The notes under the pieces were generated by a model. That model made no database searches. It was not told the origin of the DNA and worked only from the letters and a program-made list of their open reading frames with translations. From Hydrogenophaga sp. 2FB (GTDB lineage: Bacteria > Pseudomonadota > Gammaproteobacteria > Burkholderiales > Burkholderiaceae_C), in contig NZ_SCML01000066.1 in NCBI RefSeq assembly GCF_005503365.1, positions 1 to 34,220 of the forward strand: a stretch of DNA of 34,220 bases, given 5' to 3'. Positions 21,989 through 30,120 of this stretch are shown in pieces. The translations under genes were made by a program, and so were the position numbers. Position 1 is the stretch's first letter. Every line of letters starts with the position of its first letter.

Positions 21989-22330
21989 TCAGGGTTCGTG
22001 GCTGATGAAGCGTTGGCGCAGCCGGCGGGAGTCATCGCCTCGGCGCCACAGGCGCATGAGGAACCGTGCAGCGCGTGCGAGCGCGTTCTCCAGCGCGGTG
22101 CGCCAGTCGCCGGCCACGGAGGAAACGACCACCGAGCCTGCACCGTCGGTCCGAAGTTCTACTTGACAACGCTTGTCGATCCCGCCGCGAGGGCCGTTCA
22201 CGTCTGACATCTGCACCTCGGCGCGCGGCACCAGCCAAACCAGGCGACGCAGCACGAACCGAACTCGCTGCTGCGTGAGATTGCGAAGGTCGACGGCCTG
22301 GGGGTGGCGGGACTTGAAGAGCACTTGCAT
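21989..22330 (-). CDS. HPF/RaiA-like ribosome-associated protein (first gene of operon)
   Basis: A 113-residue protein with a shortened S30AE/HPF-like fold: MQVLFKSRHPQA, helix LRNLTQQRVRFVLRRLVWLVP, strands AEVQMSDVNGPRGGIDKRCQVELRT and VVVSSVAGD, then helix WRTALENALARAARFLMRLWRR. The GP-x-GG-x-DK turn is typical of the RaiA-type branch. The start at 22330 has AAAGGAG eight bases upstream; an in-frame start at 22414 is less likely. It opens the five-gene minus-strand operon and is divergent from the DUF3616 gene with a 201-bp shared upstream region. It differs markedly from the HPF-like protein at 20144, so the operon carries two non-identical family members. Confidence 0.8.
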   Translation of the reverse strand: MQVLFKSRHPQAVDLRNLTQQRVRFVLRRLVWLVPRAEVQMSDVNGPRGGIDKRCQVELRTDGAGSVVVSSVAGDWRTALENALARAARFLMRLWRRGDDSRRLRQRFISHEP

Positions 22331-22531
22331 CACGGGTCTCCTTTGGTTGGTAAGCGACCAAAGTGTGTGGCTGGTGACGATTCCGGAAAAGCAGCATTTG
22401 GAGAACGCAAACATCGGATAAACCTGAACGCAGGATCAGATTTCAGCCGCAAACTCCTACGTTCACTTGTTACGGCCGGCGCGCATTGCGGAGCGTGAGA
22501 TTTCCTGCCAACCCATGTTTGGAGAAATGCG

Positions 22532-23620
22532 ATGCCCAAAACTCGAACCGCCAATGCCGTCCGTCTGGAGTTCGCTCCTGACTCGCTGGTTCAATCCAAT
22601 CTATCCGGCGCGGCCTTCACCGGCGACTGGCTCTGGGTGGCGGGCGACGAAGCCTGCGGACTGGACCGCCTGCGCCGGCTTGATCCCGTCGGGCGCGAGG
22701 CGTTGCGCTTTGGCGAAGTGCGCGACTTCCCACTCGCAGATCTGCTGGACCTGCCCGGCGCACCCGACGAAGAGGCCGACCTGGAAGGCATGGCCGTCAC
22801 AGACGGCTTCCTGTGGGTTGTGGGCTCGCATGGCCTGAAGCGCAAGAACGCCAAACCGGACCGGGACCACGCCGACAACGCCAAACGGCTGGCGAAGGTG
22901 GCACTGGACGGCAATCGGGGTCTGCTGGCCTGTCTGCCCATCGAGCCCGACGCCAAGGGCGAGCCCTGCCTGGTAGCGCAGGCCCAGGACGGCCGACGGG
23001 CTCTGCGCCTGAAGGGCGATGCGCAAACAAACCTGCTCACCCATGCGCTCGCCAGTGATGTCCACTTCGGGCCGTACATGGCCATCCCCGGCAAGGACAA
23101 CGGCTTCGACATCGAAGGCTTGGCAGTGGACGGCCGCCGGTTGCTGCTGGGCCTCCGCGGCCCGGTGCTGCGGGGTTGGTCGGCGCTGCTCGAGATCGCG
23201 GTAGAGCCCCGTGGTGACCAATTGCGCCTGGTGCCTCTGGACGAAAGCGGAACCTTGATCCGCAAGCACTTTCTGCAGTTGGACGGCCTCGGTGTGAGGG
23301 ACCTGCACTTCTCCGGCGATGACCTTTACATTCTGGCCGGCCCTACGATGGTGCTCAACGGGGATATCCGCGTCTTCAAATGGCCTGCTGCCCGGAACTT
23401 CCTAGCCGCCAACCGCGAGCCAGTGCGTTTCGAGAAGGCATTGACCGAGTCGGTACCACTCCCGCACGGGCGCGGCACCAACCGCGCCGAAGCTATCTGC
23501 GACCTGCCGCCCGCGCTGTCGGGCGGCACGGCGAGCTGGCTCGTCCTGTACGAAGCCCCCGGTGCCGACCGCAAGGAAGGCGAGCACACCGTCTTCGGTG
23601 ACCTCCTGCGCCACGATTGA
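22532..23620 (+). CDS. DUF3616 domain protein
   Basis: A 362-residue soluble protein of the DUF3616 family, probably a beta-propeller-like repeat fold. Recurrent strand patterns end in WVAGDE, LEGMAVTDGFLWVVGSHG, DIEGLAVDGRRLLLGLRGP and DLYILAGPT; the repeated E-G-hydrophobic-A-hydrophobic-D/T motif resembles calcium-binding phytase or esterase-like propeller blades. No signal peptide is present, so it should stay in the cytoplasm. GGAGAAATGCG precedes the ATG. Function is unknown; no catalytic residues can be assigned. It is transcribed away from the HPF/BI-1 operon and may share its regulation. Confidence 0.87.
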   Translation: MPKTRTANAVRLEFAPDSLVQSNLSGAAFTGDWLWVAGDEACGLDRLRRLDPVGREALRFGEVRDFPLADLLDLPGAPDEEADLEGMAVTDGFLWVVGSHGLKRKNAKPDRDHADNAKRLAKVALDGNRGLLACLPIEPDAKGEPCLVAQAQDGRRALRLKGDAQTNLLTHALASDVHFGPYMAIPGKDNGFDIEGLAVDGRRLLLGLRGPVLRGWSALLEIAVEPRGDQLRLVPLDESGTLIRKHFLQLDGLGVRDLHFSGDDLYILAGPTMVLNGDIRVFKWPAARNFLAANREPVRFEKALTESVPLPHGRGTNRAEAICDLPPALSGGTASWLVLYEAPGADRKEGEHTVFGDLLRHD

Positions 23621-23831
23621 GATCGCTTAACGCCGGTTGTCGCGTCCGGTCCATGGCTGCCGAGAGCAGCTCAGCTGATCCACCCTCTGACGGTCGATTC
23701 ACCGCAGTCAGGCTGTATCCGCCCCACAAGCTGTAGACAATTGCCCTGAGCCCGGCGAGGGCGCTGTTCGGCAAAGCGCCGAGCGCGGAGCGCGAATTGA
23801 TGTGAGTGGTTGAATTTCTTCGAGGAAAAAA

Positions 23832-24350
23832 ATGGAAAAGCTTCTTTCAGGGGTCGGGTCACTGCTGTACGGCATGCGGTTCACCATGCTGTTCTTTTAT
23901 GTTGGTCTGGTCGCAATCATCTTCGGCATTCTGGGCAAGTTCCTGCTGGAAACCTACAAGCTGATGACCACCTTGCTGTTTGGTGACCTGGAAAAGATTG
24001 ACCTGATCATCAAGGTACTTGAACTGGTGGACATGACGATGGTGGCGCAGCTCGTTTGGGTCGTGGCGCTGGCGGGCGTGTCGCTGTTTGTGACGACCGG
24101 ACACTTTGACAAGAAGGACATGAAAAAGCCGGACTGGCTGGACCACGTCAATACCTACAACCTCAAGTTGAAACTGGCATTCGCCATCATCTCCATTTCG
24201 GGCGTTCATGCGTTGAAAACCTATTTGAGTGGCGACCTGACTCTGGAGAACATTCAGGTAGTGACGATGGTGGCTGTCATTCACTTCACGTTCGTACTTT
24301 CTGCGATAGGAATCTCTTTTGCGGAGAGACTGACACGGGAAAAGATGTAG
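23832..24350 (+). CDS. yqhA: YqhA/UPF0114 family inner-membrane protein
   Basis: A 172-residue membrane protein with four predicted helices (about residues 16-42, 72-92, 115-132 and 143-163). The short loop DLEKIDLIIKVLELVDMTMVAQLVWVV and the downstream KKPDWLDHVNTYNLKLKLAFAIISISG are diagnostic of UPF0114. The function in E. coli is not established. GAGG with an A-run lies just before the ATG. It is preceded by 211 bp with no gene. I see no promoter of good consensus, and it may be a single-gene unit. Confidence 0.93.
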   Translation: MEKLLSGVGSLLYGMRFTMLFFYVGLVAIIFGILGKFLLETYKLMTTLLFGDLEKIDLIIKVLELVDMTMVAQLVWVVALAGVSLFVTTGHFDKKDMKKPDWLDHVNTYNLKLKLAFAIISISGVHALKTYLSGDLTLENIQVVTMVAVIHFTFVLSAIGISFAERLTREKM

Positions 24351-24427
24351 AGCCGGACCAAAGGGTCAGCCAAGAGCGAGTCGGCGTCTGTTGACGTGCC
24401 GACCGACCGAGACGGTCCGGGCGACCT

Positions 24428-25468
24428 GTGGATGCGGGAACCGATGCACCACGAGTTGTCTTGCTCAGTGATGGCCGATTGCCCCGAGCTCGATCCTTCT
24501 GCACCAATTCAGTTTGTCATCAATGCAGCGGCGCCGCGGACGCGAAGCGCAAAGCCATCGAGTCCGTGCTTCGGGCAGAAAGACGGTGCGGTGACTTGCA
24601 CTTCTGCACACCCGTCCAACTGGCTGCCACGGCGCGTGAATCGGCGCAGCGGGCTATGTCGACCCGCGCGGCCGTGGTCGCCGTCGGCGGCGACGGCACC
24701 CTCAACACGGTAGCGCAGGCCGCTCACGCCGTGGGCTGCGCCATGGGGGTGGTACCGCAGGGCACGTTCAACTACTTCGCCCGCACCCATGGCATCCCCG
24801 CTGATCCTGCCGCGGCGACACGCCTGCTGCTGCGTTCGGCGCCAGCGCCGGTTCAAGTCGCCGGTATCAATGACCGCGTGTTTCTGGTCAACGCCAGCCT
24901 CGGGCTCTATCCCGACCTGCTGGAAGACAGGGAAACCTACAAAGCCCGCTTCGGCCGCAGTCGCTGGGTCGCGTTCGTGGCAGCTTGTGCAACGCTGTTG
25001 CGCGCCCAGCGCCGGCTGCGACTGCACATCGAGATGGGGAGCGTGGTTCGAGACGTGGAGACCTTGACGCTCTTCGTTGGCAACAACCGGCTGCAGCTGC
25101 AGCAGTTCGGTGCGGAGCCGGAGGACACCCTGGCCGGCACGCCTGGCCACGGCAGCATGGCCGCACTGATGCTGCGGCCCATCGGCACGCTGTCGATGAT
25201 CGGGCTGATGCTGCATGGAGCCATGGGCAGGCTGGGTGAAGCCGCCGGCGTGGAGGGCTTCGAGTTCCAGCACATGCTGGTGCGGCCCACCCTCGCTCCC
25301 GGCCGCAGGGAGATCGTCGTGGCGTTCGACGGTGAAGTGGCACGCATGCGCGCACCGATTGACATTCGTGTGCTGGACAAGCCCTTGTACCTGCTGATGC
25401 CGCAGCCCGACGAATCCGCCATCGACACCAGCGCCGGGGTCACAGACGTGCAGCTGACCAGGACATGA
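24428..25468 (+). CDS. Diacylglycerol-kinase-catalytic-domain protein with apparent N-terminal frameshift
   Basis: A lipid-kinase-like protein (DAGK_cat superfamily) of up to 346 residues. The nucleotide-binding loop is AVVAVGGDGTLNTVAQA (residues about 81-97, GGDGT), followed by the typical GVVPQGTFNYFART and the C-terminal beta-sandwich with FVGNN and VVAFDGE. The first strand of the fold, expected as QFVINAASG just before DAKRKAIESVL, is split: PIQFVINAA is encoded in another frame (24504-24530) and ADAKRKAI in this one. A one-base deletion near 24525-24540 would explain it. The 35 or so residues before that point in the present frame are therefore probably artefactual, and the protein may be defective. 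The original start may be the ATG at 24396, 24432 or 24471 in the other frame. Confidence 0.8.
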   Translation: MDAGTDAPRVVLLSDGRLPRARSFCTNSVCHQCSGAADAKRKAIESVLRAERRCGDLHFCTPVQLAATARESAQRAMSTRAAVVAVGGDGTLNTVAQAAHAVGCAMGVVPQGTFNYFARTHGIPADPAAATRLLLRSAPAPVQVAGINDRVFLVNASLGLYPDLLEDRETYKARFGRSRWVAFVAACATLLRAQRRLRLHIEMGSVVRDVETLTLFVGNNRLQLQQFGAEPEDTLAGTPGHGSMAALMLRPIGTLSMIGLMLHGAMGRLGEAAGVEGFEFQHMLVRPTLAPGRREIVVAFDGEVARMRAPIDIRVLDKPLYLLMPQPDESAIDTSAGVTDVQLTRT

Positions 25469-25535
25469 GTGGGGCGCCAGCCTCCGGCGAACGGCGGAGC
25501 GCGACCCTGACGCGATCTGCGCTCTTCGCACCGGC

Positions 25536-28088
25536 TCACGCTGCATCCGCGGGTCCGGTCCGGGTTGAGGTCAGTCCTGAAGGATCGGGGGCAACGGCTG
25601 CAAACATGACGACGCCACGGCGCGCTCGCCAGTCCCCCAGGAACAGCAGGATCGGCGCCGCGATGAAGATCGACGTACACGCTGCGATGACAATGCCGAA
25701 TGCCATCGGCACGGCGAAGCTGGCCACCGCCGAACCACCCCAGACGGCCAGCGGCAACACGGCCAGGAATGCAGTGACCGAGGTGTAGAGGCTGCGCGTC
25801 AGCGTCTGGTTGATGGACAGGTCGATCACCTCGCGCAGCGAGCGCTTGCGATGGCTGCGCAGGTTCTCGCGCATGCGGTCATAGACCACCACCTTGTCGT
25901 TCACCGAGTAGCCCACCAGCGTCAGCAAGGCGGCAATCGCCGTCAGGCTGAAGTCCAGGCCTGTGAGCGCAAACACGCCCAGCGTCAGGATCACGTCCAG
26001 CACCAGCGTCAGGATGGAGCCCACCGCAAAGGGCCACTCGAAGCGCACCCAGATGTAGATGAGCATGGCGATGCTGGCCAGTATGACGGCCAGCACACCG
26101 GCGGCGGCCAGTTCTCCGCTCACCTTGGGCCCCACCACCTCGGTGCGGTCGAAGGTGGCTTGTGGGTCGATTGCAAGCACGGCGCTCTTGAGCCGTTCGA
26201 CGGCCGCAGTCTGCTGTGTCTCGCCGCCGGGCTGCAGCTCCACCCGCACCAGCAGGCGGCCTTCGCCACCGATGGCTTGCAGCGAGACCTCACCCAGCCC
26301 CAGCCCGGCCAGTTGCGCGCGGTAGGGCGCCAGGTCGGCCGGCGCAGTGGCCGCTACCTCCATCTGGATGCCACCCCGGAAATCAATGCCGAAGTTCAGG
26401 CCGGGCTTGAACATCAGCAGCACACAGCCCACCACCAGCATCGCCGACAAGCCCAGGCTGACGAAGCGCGCTTTCATGAAGTTGAACTGCGTGCCGTCGG
26501 GTACCGGGCGAAAGCCGAACAGCGGCCGGATCTGCATGGTCTTCAAGCGGCGGCGCCGTGCAATGGACAGCATGATCACCTTGACCACCGACACGGCTGT
26601 GAACATCGAGATCACGATGCCCAGCGCCATGGTGATCGCGAAGCCCCGCACCGGCCCCGAGCCGAACATGAACAGCAGCAGCGTGGCGATCAGCGCGGTG
26701 ACGTTGCTGTCCATGATGGTGGCGTACGCGCGCTGGAAGCCCGCATCGATGGCCGTGATGGCCGCCTTGCCTTTCAGCGTTTCTTCGCGAATGCGCTCGT
26801 TGATGAGCACGTTGGCGTCCACCGCCAGCCCGATCCCCAGCACGATGCCCGCAATGCCCGGCAAGGTGAGGGTGGCGCCCAGCAAACTCATACCCGCCAC
26901 TGTGAGCACCACGTTCAGCGCCAGGGCAATGTTGGCCACCAGGCCCCAGCCGCCATACAGCACAAACATGAACAGGAACACCAGCACGAAGGCGCCGATG
27001 CCGGCGTAGACGCCTTTCTGGATCACGTCGCTGCCCAGGTCGGCGCCCACACTGCGCTCTTCGATCACCGTCAGCTTGGCCGGCAGCGCGCCCGCGCGCA
27101 GCAGCGCCGACAGCGTGCCCGCTTCCTGCACGGTGAAGCTGCCGGAGATCTGGCCCGACCCGCCGGTGATGGGTTCGCGGATCACAGGCGCGCTCAGCAC
27201 CTTGCCGTCGAGCACGATGGCAAAGGGCCGGCCCACGTTGGCTTGTGTGATGGCGCCAAACTCGCGCGCGCCGGTGCGATCGAACCGGAAGTTGACGACG
27301 GGTTCGCGCGTCTGGGGATCGAAGCCTGCACTGGCATCGGACAAGCGGTCGCCGCTCAGCACAACGCTGTTTCGGACTGGATAGCTGTTGCCCTGGCTGT
27401 CCTCCAGCGTCCGGATACCGTCCGGGCTGGACGTATTGCCCAGCAGATGAAAACTCATCTTCGCCGTCGACCCGAGCAACGCGCGCAGCTGAGCCGGGTC
27501 TTGCAAACCGGGCAGCTGCACCAGAATACGGTCGGCGCCGATACGCTGGATGGTGGGGTCGGCCACCCCGACCTGATCGACCCGTTTGCGGATGACCTCC
27601 AGGCTCTGCTCCACGGCGCGGGTGATGGATTGGCGCTGCCCTTCGGCCGTCAACGTGAGCTCGACGCCGTCGCTGCCATCGATCTGGCGGCCCGCCACGT
27701 CCAGGTCTGCGCGCGCTGCACCCACGGGGGTGGCCAGCGCGGAAAGCACGTCGATGGCGCGCGCTTGTTGGCCGGCATCGCGCAGCACAATCGACACGCC
27801 GCGCTCGCCCGCTTTAACACTGCGCCAAGGAACATCCGCTTCGCGCAAGGTGCGCCGTGCCTCTTCGCCGAGGGTGCGTACGCGCTCACGTTGCAGCTCG
27901 GTGCCGTCCACTTCCAGCACCAGGTGCGAGCCGCCGCGAAGGTCCAGGCCGAGTGACACGGGTTTGTTGGGCAGAACACTGGGCCAGCGTTCGAGCACGG
28001 AGGCGGGGAGCACATTGGGCAAAGCGAACAGCAGGCCCGCCACGACGATGGCCAGGTACAGGGCCACCAGGTAGGGTGAATTCTTCAT
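25536..28088 (-). CDS. secDF: Fused SecD-SecF protein-export membrane protein
   Basis: An 850-residue single-chain SecDF, the RND-type motor that uses an ion gradient to finish pulling proteins out of the SecYEG channel on the periplasmic side. The SecD half has LGLDLRGGSHLVLEVD near residues 47-62, a large periplasmic domain and the helix motif GLAVDANVLINERIREE. The SecF half begins near residue 530 with NFMKARF, carries FGIDFRGGIQMEV, and ends with GYSVNDKVVVYDRMREN and conserved acidic/Arg residues for ion conduction. Twelve membrane helices are expected. The start at 28088 (MKNSPYLVALYLA) gives the normal first helix; the longer in-frame start adds 43 odd residues. Most beta-proteobacteria keep separate secD and secF with yajC, so this is probably a second, acquired copy. 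Confidence 0.95.
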   Translation of the reverse strand: MKNSPYLVALYLAIVVAGLLFALPNVLPASVLERWPSVLPNKPVSLGLDLRGGSHLVLEVDGTELQRERVRTLGEEARRTLREADVPWRSVKAGERGVSIVLRDAGQQARAIDVLSALATPVGAARADLDVAGRQIDGSDGVELTLTAEGQRQSITRAVEQSLEVIRKRVDQVGVADPTIQRIGADRILVQLPGLQDPAQLRALLGSTAKMSFHLLGNTSSPDGIRTLEDSQGNSYPVRNSVVLSGDRLSDASAGFDPQTREPVVNFRFDRTGAREFGAITQANVGRPFAIVLDGKVLSAPVIREPITGGSGQISGSFTVQEAGTLSALLRAGALPAKLTVIEERSVGADLGSDVIQKGVYAGIGAFVLVFLFMFVLYGGWGLVANIALALNVVLTVAGMSLLGATLTLPGIAGIVLGIGLAVDANVLINERIREETLKGKAAITAIDAGFQRAYATIMDSNVTALIATLLLFMFGSGPVRGFAITMALGIVISMFTAVSVVKVIMLSIARRRRLKTMQIRPLFGFRPVPDGTQFNFMKARFVSLGLSAMLVVGCVLLMFKPGLNFGIDFRGGIQMEVAATAPADLAPYRAQLAGLGLGEVSLQAIGGEGRLLVRVELQPGGETQQTAAVERLKSAVLAIDPQATFDRTEVVGPKVSGELAAAGVLAVILASIAMLIYIWVRFEWPFAVGSILTLVLDVILTLGVFALTGLDFSLTAIAALLTLVGYSVNDKVVVYDRMRENLRSHRKRSLREVIDLSINQTLTRSLYTSVTAFLAVLPLAVWGGSAVASFAVPMAFGIVIAACTSIFIAAPILLFLGDWRARRGVVMFAAVAPDPSGLTSTRTGPADAA

Positions 28089-28179
28089 GGAGCAGTCTTG
28101 ACGGCGCGCGCAGCACTTCGGCGTGCGCACGCGGGCTACAGGAGGGGAAGGGCTGCGCGCAGCAGGTGCGCGCACGGCG

Positions 28180-28650
28180 TCAAGCCACGAAGGGTGGCGC
28201 GCGGCTTGGGTGCGCACGGCGGAGCTGCTTCAGGTTCGGCTCGGTGGCCGAAAGCGATGGCTCGTTCGCCCGCTGCGTATCGATCTGAAGTCCTACCTCA
28301 CCTGCCGGCGGTGTCCCGTCTGTGAAATCCCAGCCCAGGGCCTGCGAGTCGCCCGCAACGTGCTGGACCGACATTGCCGCAGCTTGATCGCGCCGCACAG
28401 CTCGCGATGTGAGCGAAGTTCCACCATGCCGCTGCACATGCTGCACATTGGCCGTGAGCTTGCTGGAAAGGGACTGAGACGCGAGGCCCACAGTGCCGCC
28501 GATACCGGTGCACACCACCGTTGCCCAGACCAACAAGGTGAAGAGGACCGCCCGAAGCCACGGACCCGTACTGGGGGTACCGCTCGACAATGCGAGCGGT
28601 ACCCCGAGCACTGGCGTGGTGCCGGCAGGGCAAAAGGAGGTTGTGGTCAC
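28180..28650 (-). CDS. Hypothetical single-pass membrane protein upstream of secDF
   Basis: A possible gene of up to 156 residues with a GTG start, or shorter from an internal start. One membrane helix is visible (WLRAVLFTLLVWATVVCTGIGGTVG, about residues 31-55), followed by a hydrophilic domain of about 100 residues. I do not recognise a family. Codon usage looks coding-like and the frame ends 91 bp before secDF on the same strand, the position where yajC precedes secD elsewhere, but it is not YajC-like in sequence. A 13-bp hairpin lies within the first codons, which argues that the true start is downstream of it or that the frame is spurious. No good ribosome-binding site was found. Confidence 0.33.
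   Translation of the reverse strand: MTTTSFCPAGTTPVLGVPLALSSGTPSTGPWLRAVLFTLLVWATVVCTGIGGTVGLASQSLSSKLTANVQHVQRHGGTSLTSRAVRRDQAAAMSVQHVAGDSQALGWDFTDGTPPAGEVGLQIDTQRANEPSLSATEPNLKQLRRAHPSRAPPFVA
28574..28605. repeat. Perfect 13-bp inverted repeat
   Basis: GGGGTACCGCTCG-acaatg-CGAGCGGTACCCC forms a strong 13-bp stem with a 6-nt loop. No T-run follows on either strand, so it is not an ordinary intrinsic terminator. It lies in the 921-bp gap between secDF and nhaR, where the only other items are a doubtful small gene (28180-28650) and a terminator (28821-28843). Confidence 0.7.
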
Positions 28651-28820
28651 AGCTTGCGACTTTATGCCCTTGCAGGTTCGTATTTTCCTGAGTTCGAGTC
28701 TCGAAAGAACCCCTTCCTCCGAAGTTGTTACGGATCCACATTTCGCTACTCCAACACTGTCAATCTATCTGTCATGAAGCTTTCTTCACATTCAGCGTTT
28801 CTCGTACTCGCCCGGGTCGG

Positions 28821-28843
28821 AAAAAACCTGCAGTCGCTGCAGG
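28821..28843 (-). terminator. Intrinsic terminator, probably of nhaR
   Basis: On the minus strand CCTGCAG-cga-CTGCAGG is followed directly by TTTTTT, the classic stem plus U-tract. It lies about 165 bp after the nhaR stop on the same strand and separates nhaR transcription from the secDF unit. Confidence 0.75.
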
Positions 28844-29009
28844 AGTCAATCAGGGAATGGACGCCACAGCCTGCGCCAGTGCTCGTACCCATCCCGATCC
28901 AGACCGAGCGTCGCACACGCGAGCGAGTCGGCCGGCACCGTTGAAGGCTCGTCGATGCTGAGGAGCCCGGCTCCGAGACGCCGCTTGACGGGAGTCGGTC
29001 AGGCAGCGA

Positions 29010-29891
29010 TCAACGCCGCCCCGCAGCCACCACCTGCGCCACCAATGGGTGATGCTGTCCACGACGAGAGCGAATGGCGTGGATTTCCTCCTTCACGCCT
29101 TCGCTGCTGCCCAGCAAGCGAAGTCCGCGCATCAGGCCGACGTCGTCCGCCCCAAGCTGGCTGACCGGGAACACGCCCAGCCCGCGGGCGGCGAAGACCG
29201 CCAGCAGCGCACTGTCTTCAAATTCGCCAACGATGCGGGGCCGCAGGCCCTGTGACTCGAACCAGTGGTCCAGCGTCGGTCGCAGGGCCGAGTGTCCCGT
29301 GGGCAGCAGCACCGGTAGATCGTTCAAGCTTTGCGGAAAGCGGTCGCGCTCGGTCTTGCCGACCAGACGGGCGGGGCCGTACCACTCGACCGGCGAATCG
29401 ACGAGTCGCTCGCTGGTGAGGCGCAGGTTCGGATTGCGCGGAGCAGCCTGACCGGCCAGCACGAGGTCCAGGTGATGCAGCGCCAGTTCGCTGAGCAGCT
29501 GTTCGAACTCGCCCTCGTGGCATATGAGCCGAAGGTTGGGTGTGCTCAGCACGGGTTCCAGCAGCGCATGGGCGGCCAGCTTGGAGATTCCGTCGGAGAG
29601 CCCGACCGCCAGGCGGGCCACCTTGCCGCTACCGGCTTCACGCACCTCATCGGGGATGCCCTGGCCCAGCTGAAAAATCTCCTCGGCGCGCGCGAAGGCG
29701 GCTTGGCCTGCCTCGGTGAGGGCTACGCCACGCCCCGAAGGTTTGAGGAGCTGGTGGCCCAACGCCTTCTCCAGTTCGCGTACCTGCGCGCTGATGGTTT
29801 GCACCGCCATGTCCAGACGTTCGGCTGCACGGGCGAAACCGCCCTCCTTGGTGACGACCCAAAAGTAATGGAGATGGCGGTAGTTCAGCAT
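29010..29891 (-). CDS. nhaR: LysR-family regulator NhaR
   Basis: A 293-residue LysR-type regulator. The N-terminus MLNYRHLHYFWVVTKEGGFARAA and the HTH TISAQVRELEKALGHQLL (residues about 33-50) match the NhaR branch, as does KPSGRGVALTEAGQAAF. The effector domain starts near residue 90 and ends with VFAARGLGVFPVSQL and EEIHAIRSRR. In enterobacteria NhaR activates the Na+/H+ antiporter gene nhaA in response to Na+ and alkaline pH. Here no antiporter is adjacent; it diverges from a TerC/Alx-type gene with a 229-bp gap, which is its most likely target. An intrinsic terminator follows at 28821-28843. Confidence 0.92.
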   Translation of the reverse strand: MLNYRHLHYFWVVTKEGGFARAAERLDMAVQTISAQVRELEKALGHQLLKPSGRGVALTEAGQAAFARAEEIFQLGQGIPDEVREAGSGKVARLAVGLSDGISKLAAHALLEPVLSTPNLRLICHEGEFEQLLSELALHHLDLVLAGQAAPRNPNLRLTSERLVDSPVEWYGPARLVGKTERDRFPQSLNDLPVLLPTGHSALRPTLDHWFESQGLRPRIVGEFEDSALLAVFAARGLGVFPVSQLGADDVGLMRGLRLLGSSEGVKEEIHAIRSRRGQHHPLVAQVVAAGRR

Positions 29892-29927
29892 GTTTGCTCC
29901 AGTGCGGAAAAACCGAAGTTTAAGTGT

Positions 29928-29951
29928 GTTTCAAGCTGGTTTGTTCGAAAC
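29928..29951. promoter_or_regulatory. Candidate LysR-type operator between nhaR and terC
   Basis: GTTTC at 29928-29932 and GAAAC at 29947-29951 form an inverted repeat with a 14-bp centre, 37 bp upstream of nhaR and on its upstream side of the divergent gap. LysR-type sites are often interrupted dyads of this size. The match is short, so it is a suggestion only. Confidence 0.3.
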
Positions 29952-30120
29952 GCATTGATCCTGACACTTCTCGGTATCCAAACAACAAGGAAAGTTCGTT
30001 CATGATCTGCGCGCCAAGTGGTTTTTTATCTCCCGCTCTGCTGTCTCGGCACTTGTGTTCCGCAGATTGATGAGTACGCGCGCGGTTGTTTCAACGATCC
30101 TCCCAACTTGAGAACAAGAC

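Noticed and set aside
25851..27956. 701-codon open frame antisense to secDF
   Set aside because: It is a His/Gln/Arg-rich shadow of a strongly conserved gene with no domain pattern; long antisense frames are common in high-GC DNA.
28123..28944. 273-codon plus-strand frame between secDF and nhaR
   Set aside because: Arg/Cys-rich, no domain or ribosome site, and it runs through the terminator and hairpin on the other strand.
29892..30120. yybP-ykoY Mn2+ riboswitch before the TerC/Alx-type gene
   Set aside because: The conserved riboswitch core sequences were not found in the gap.
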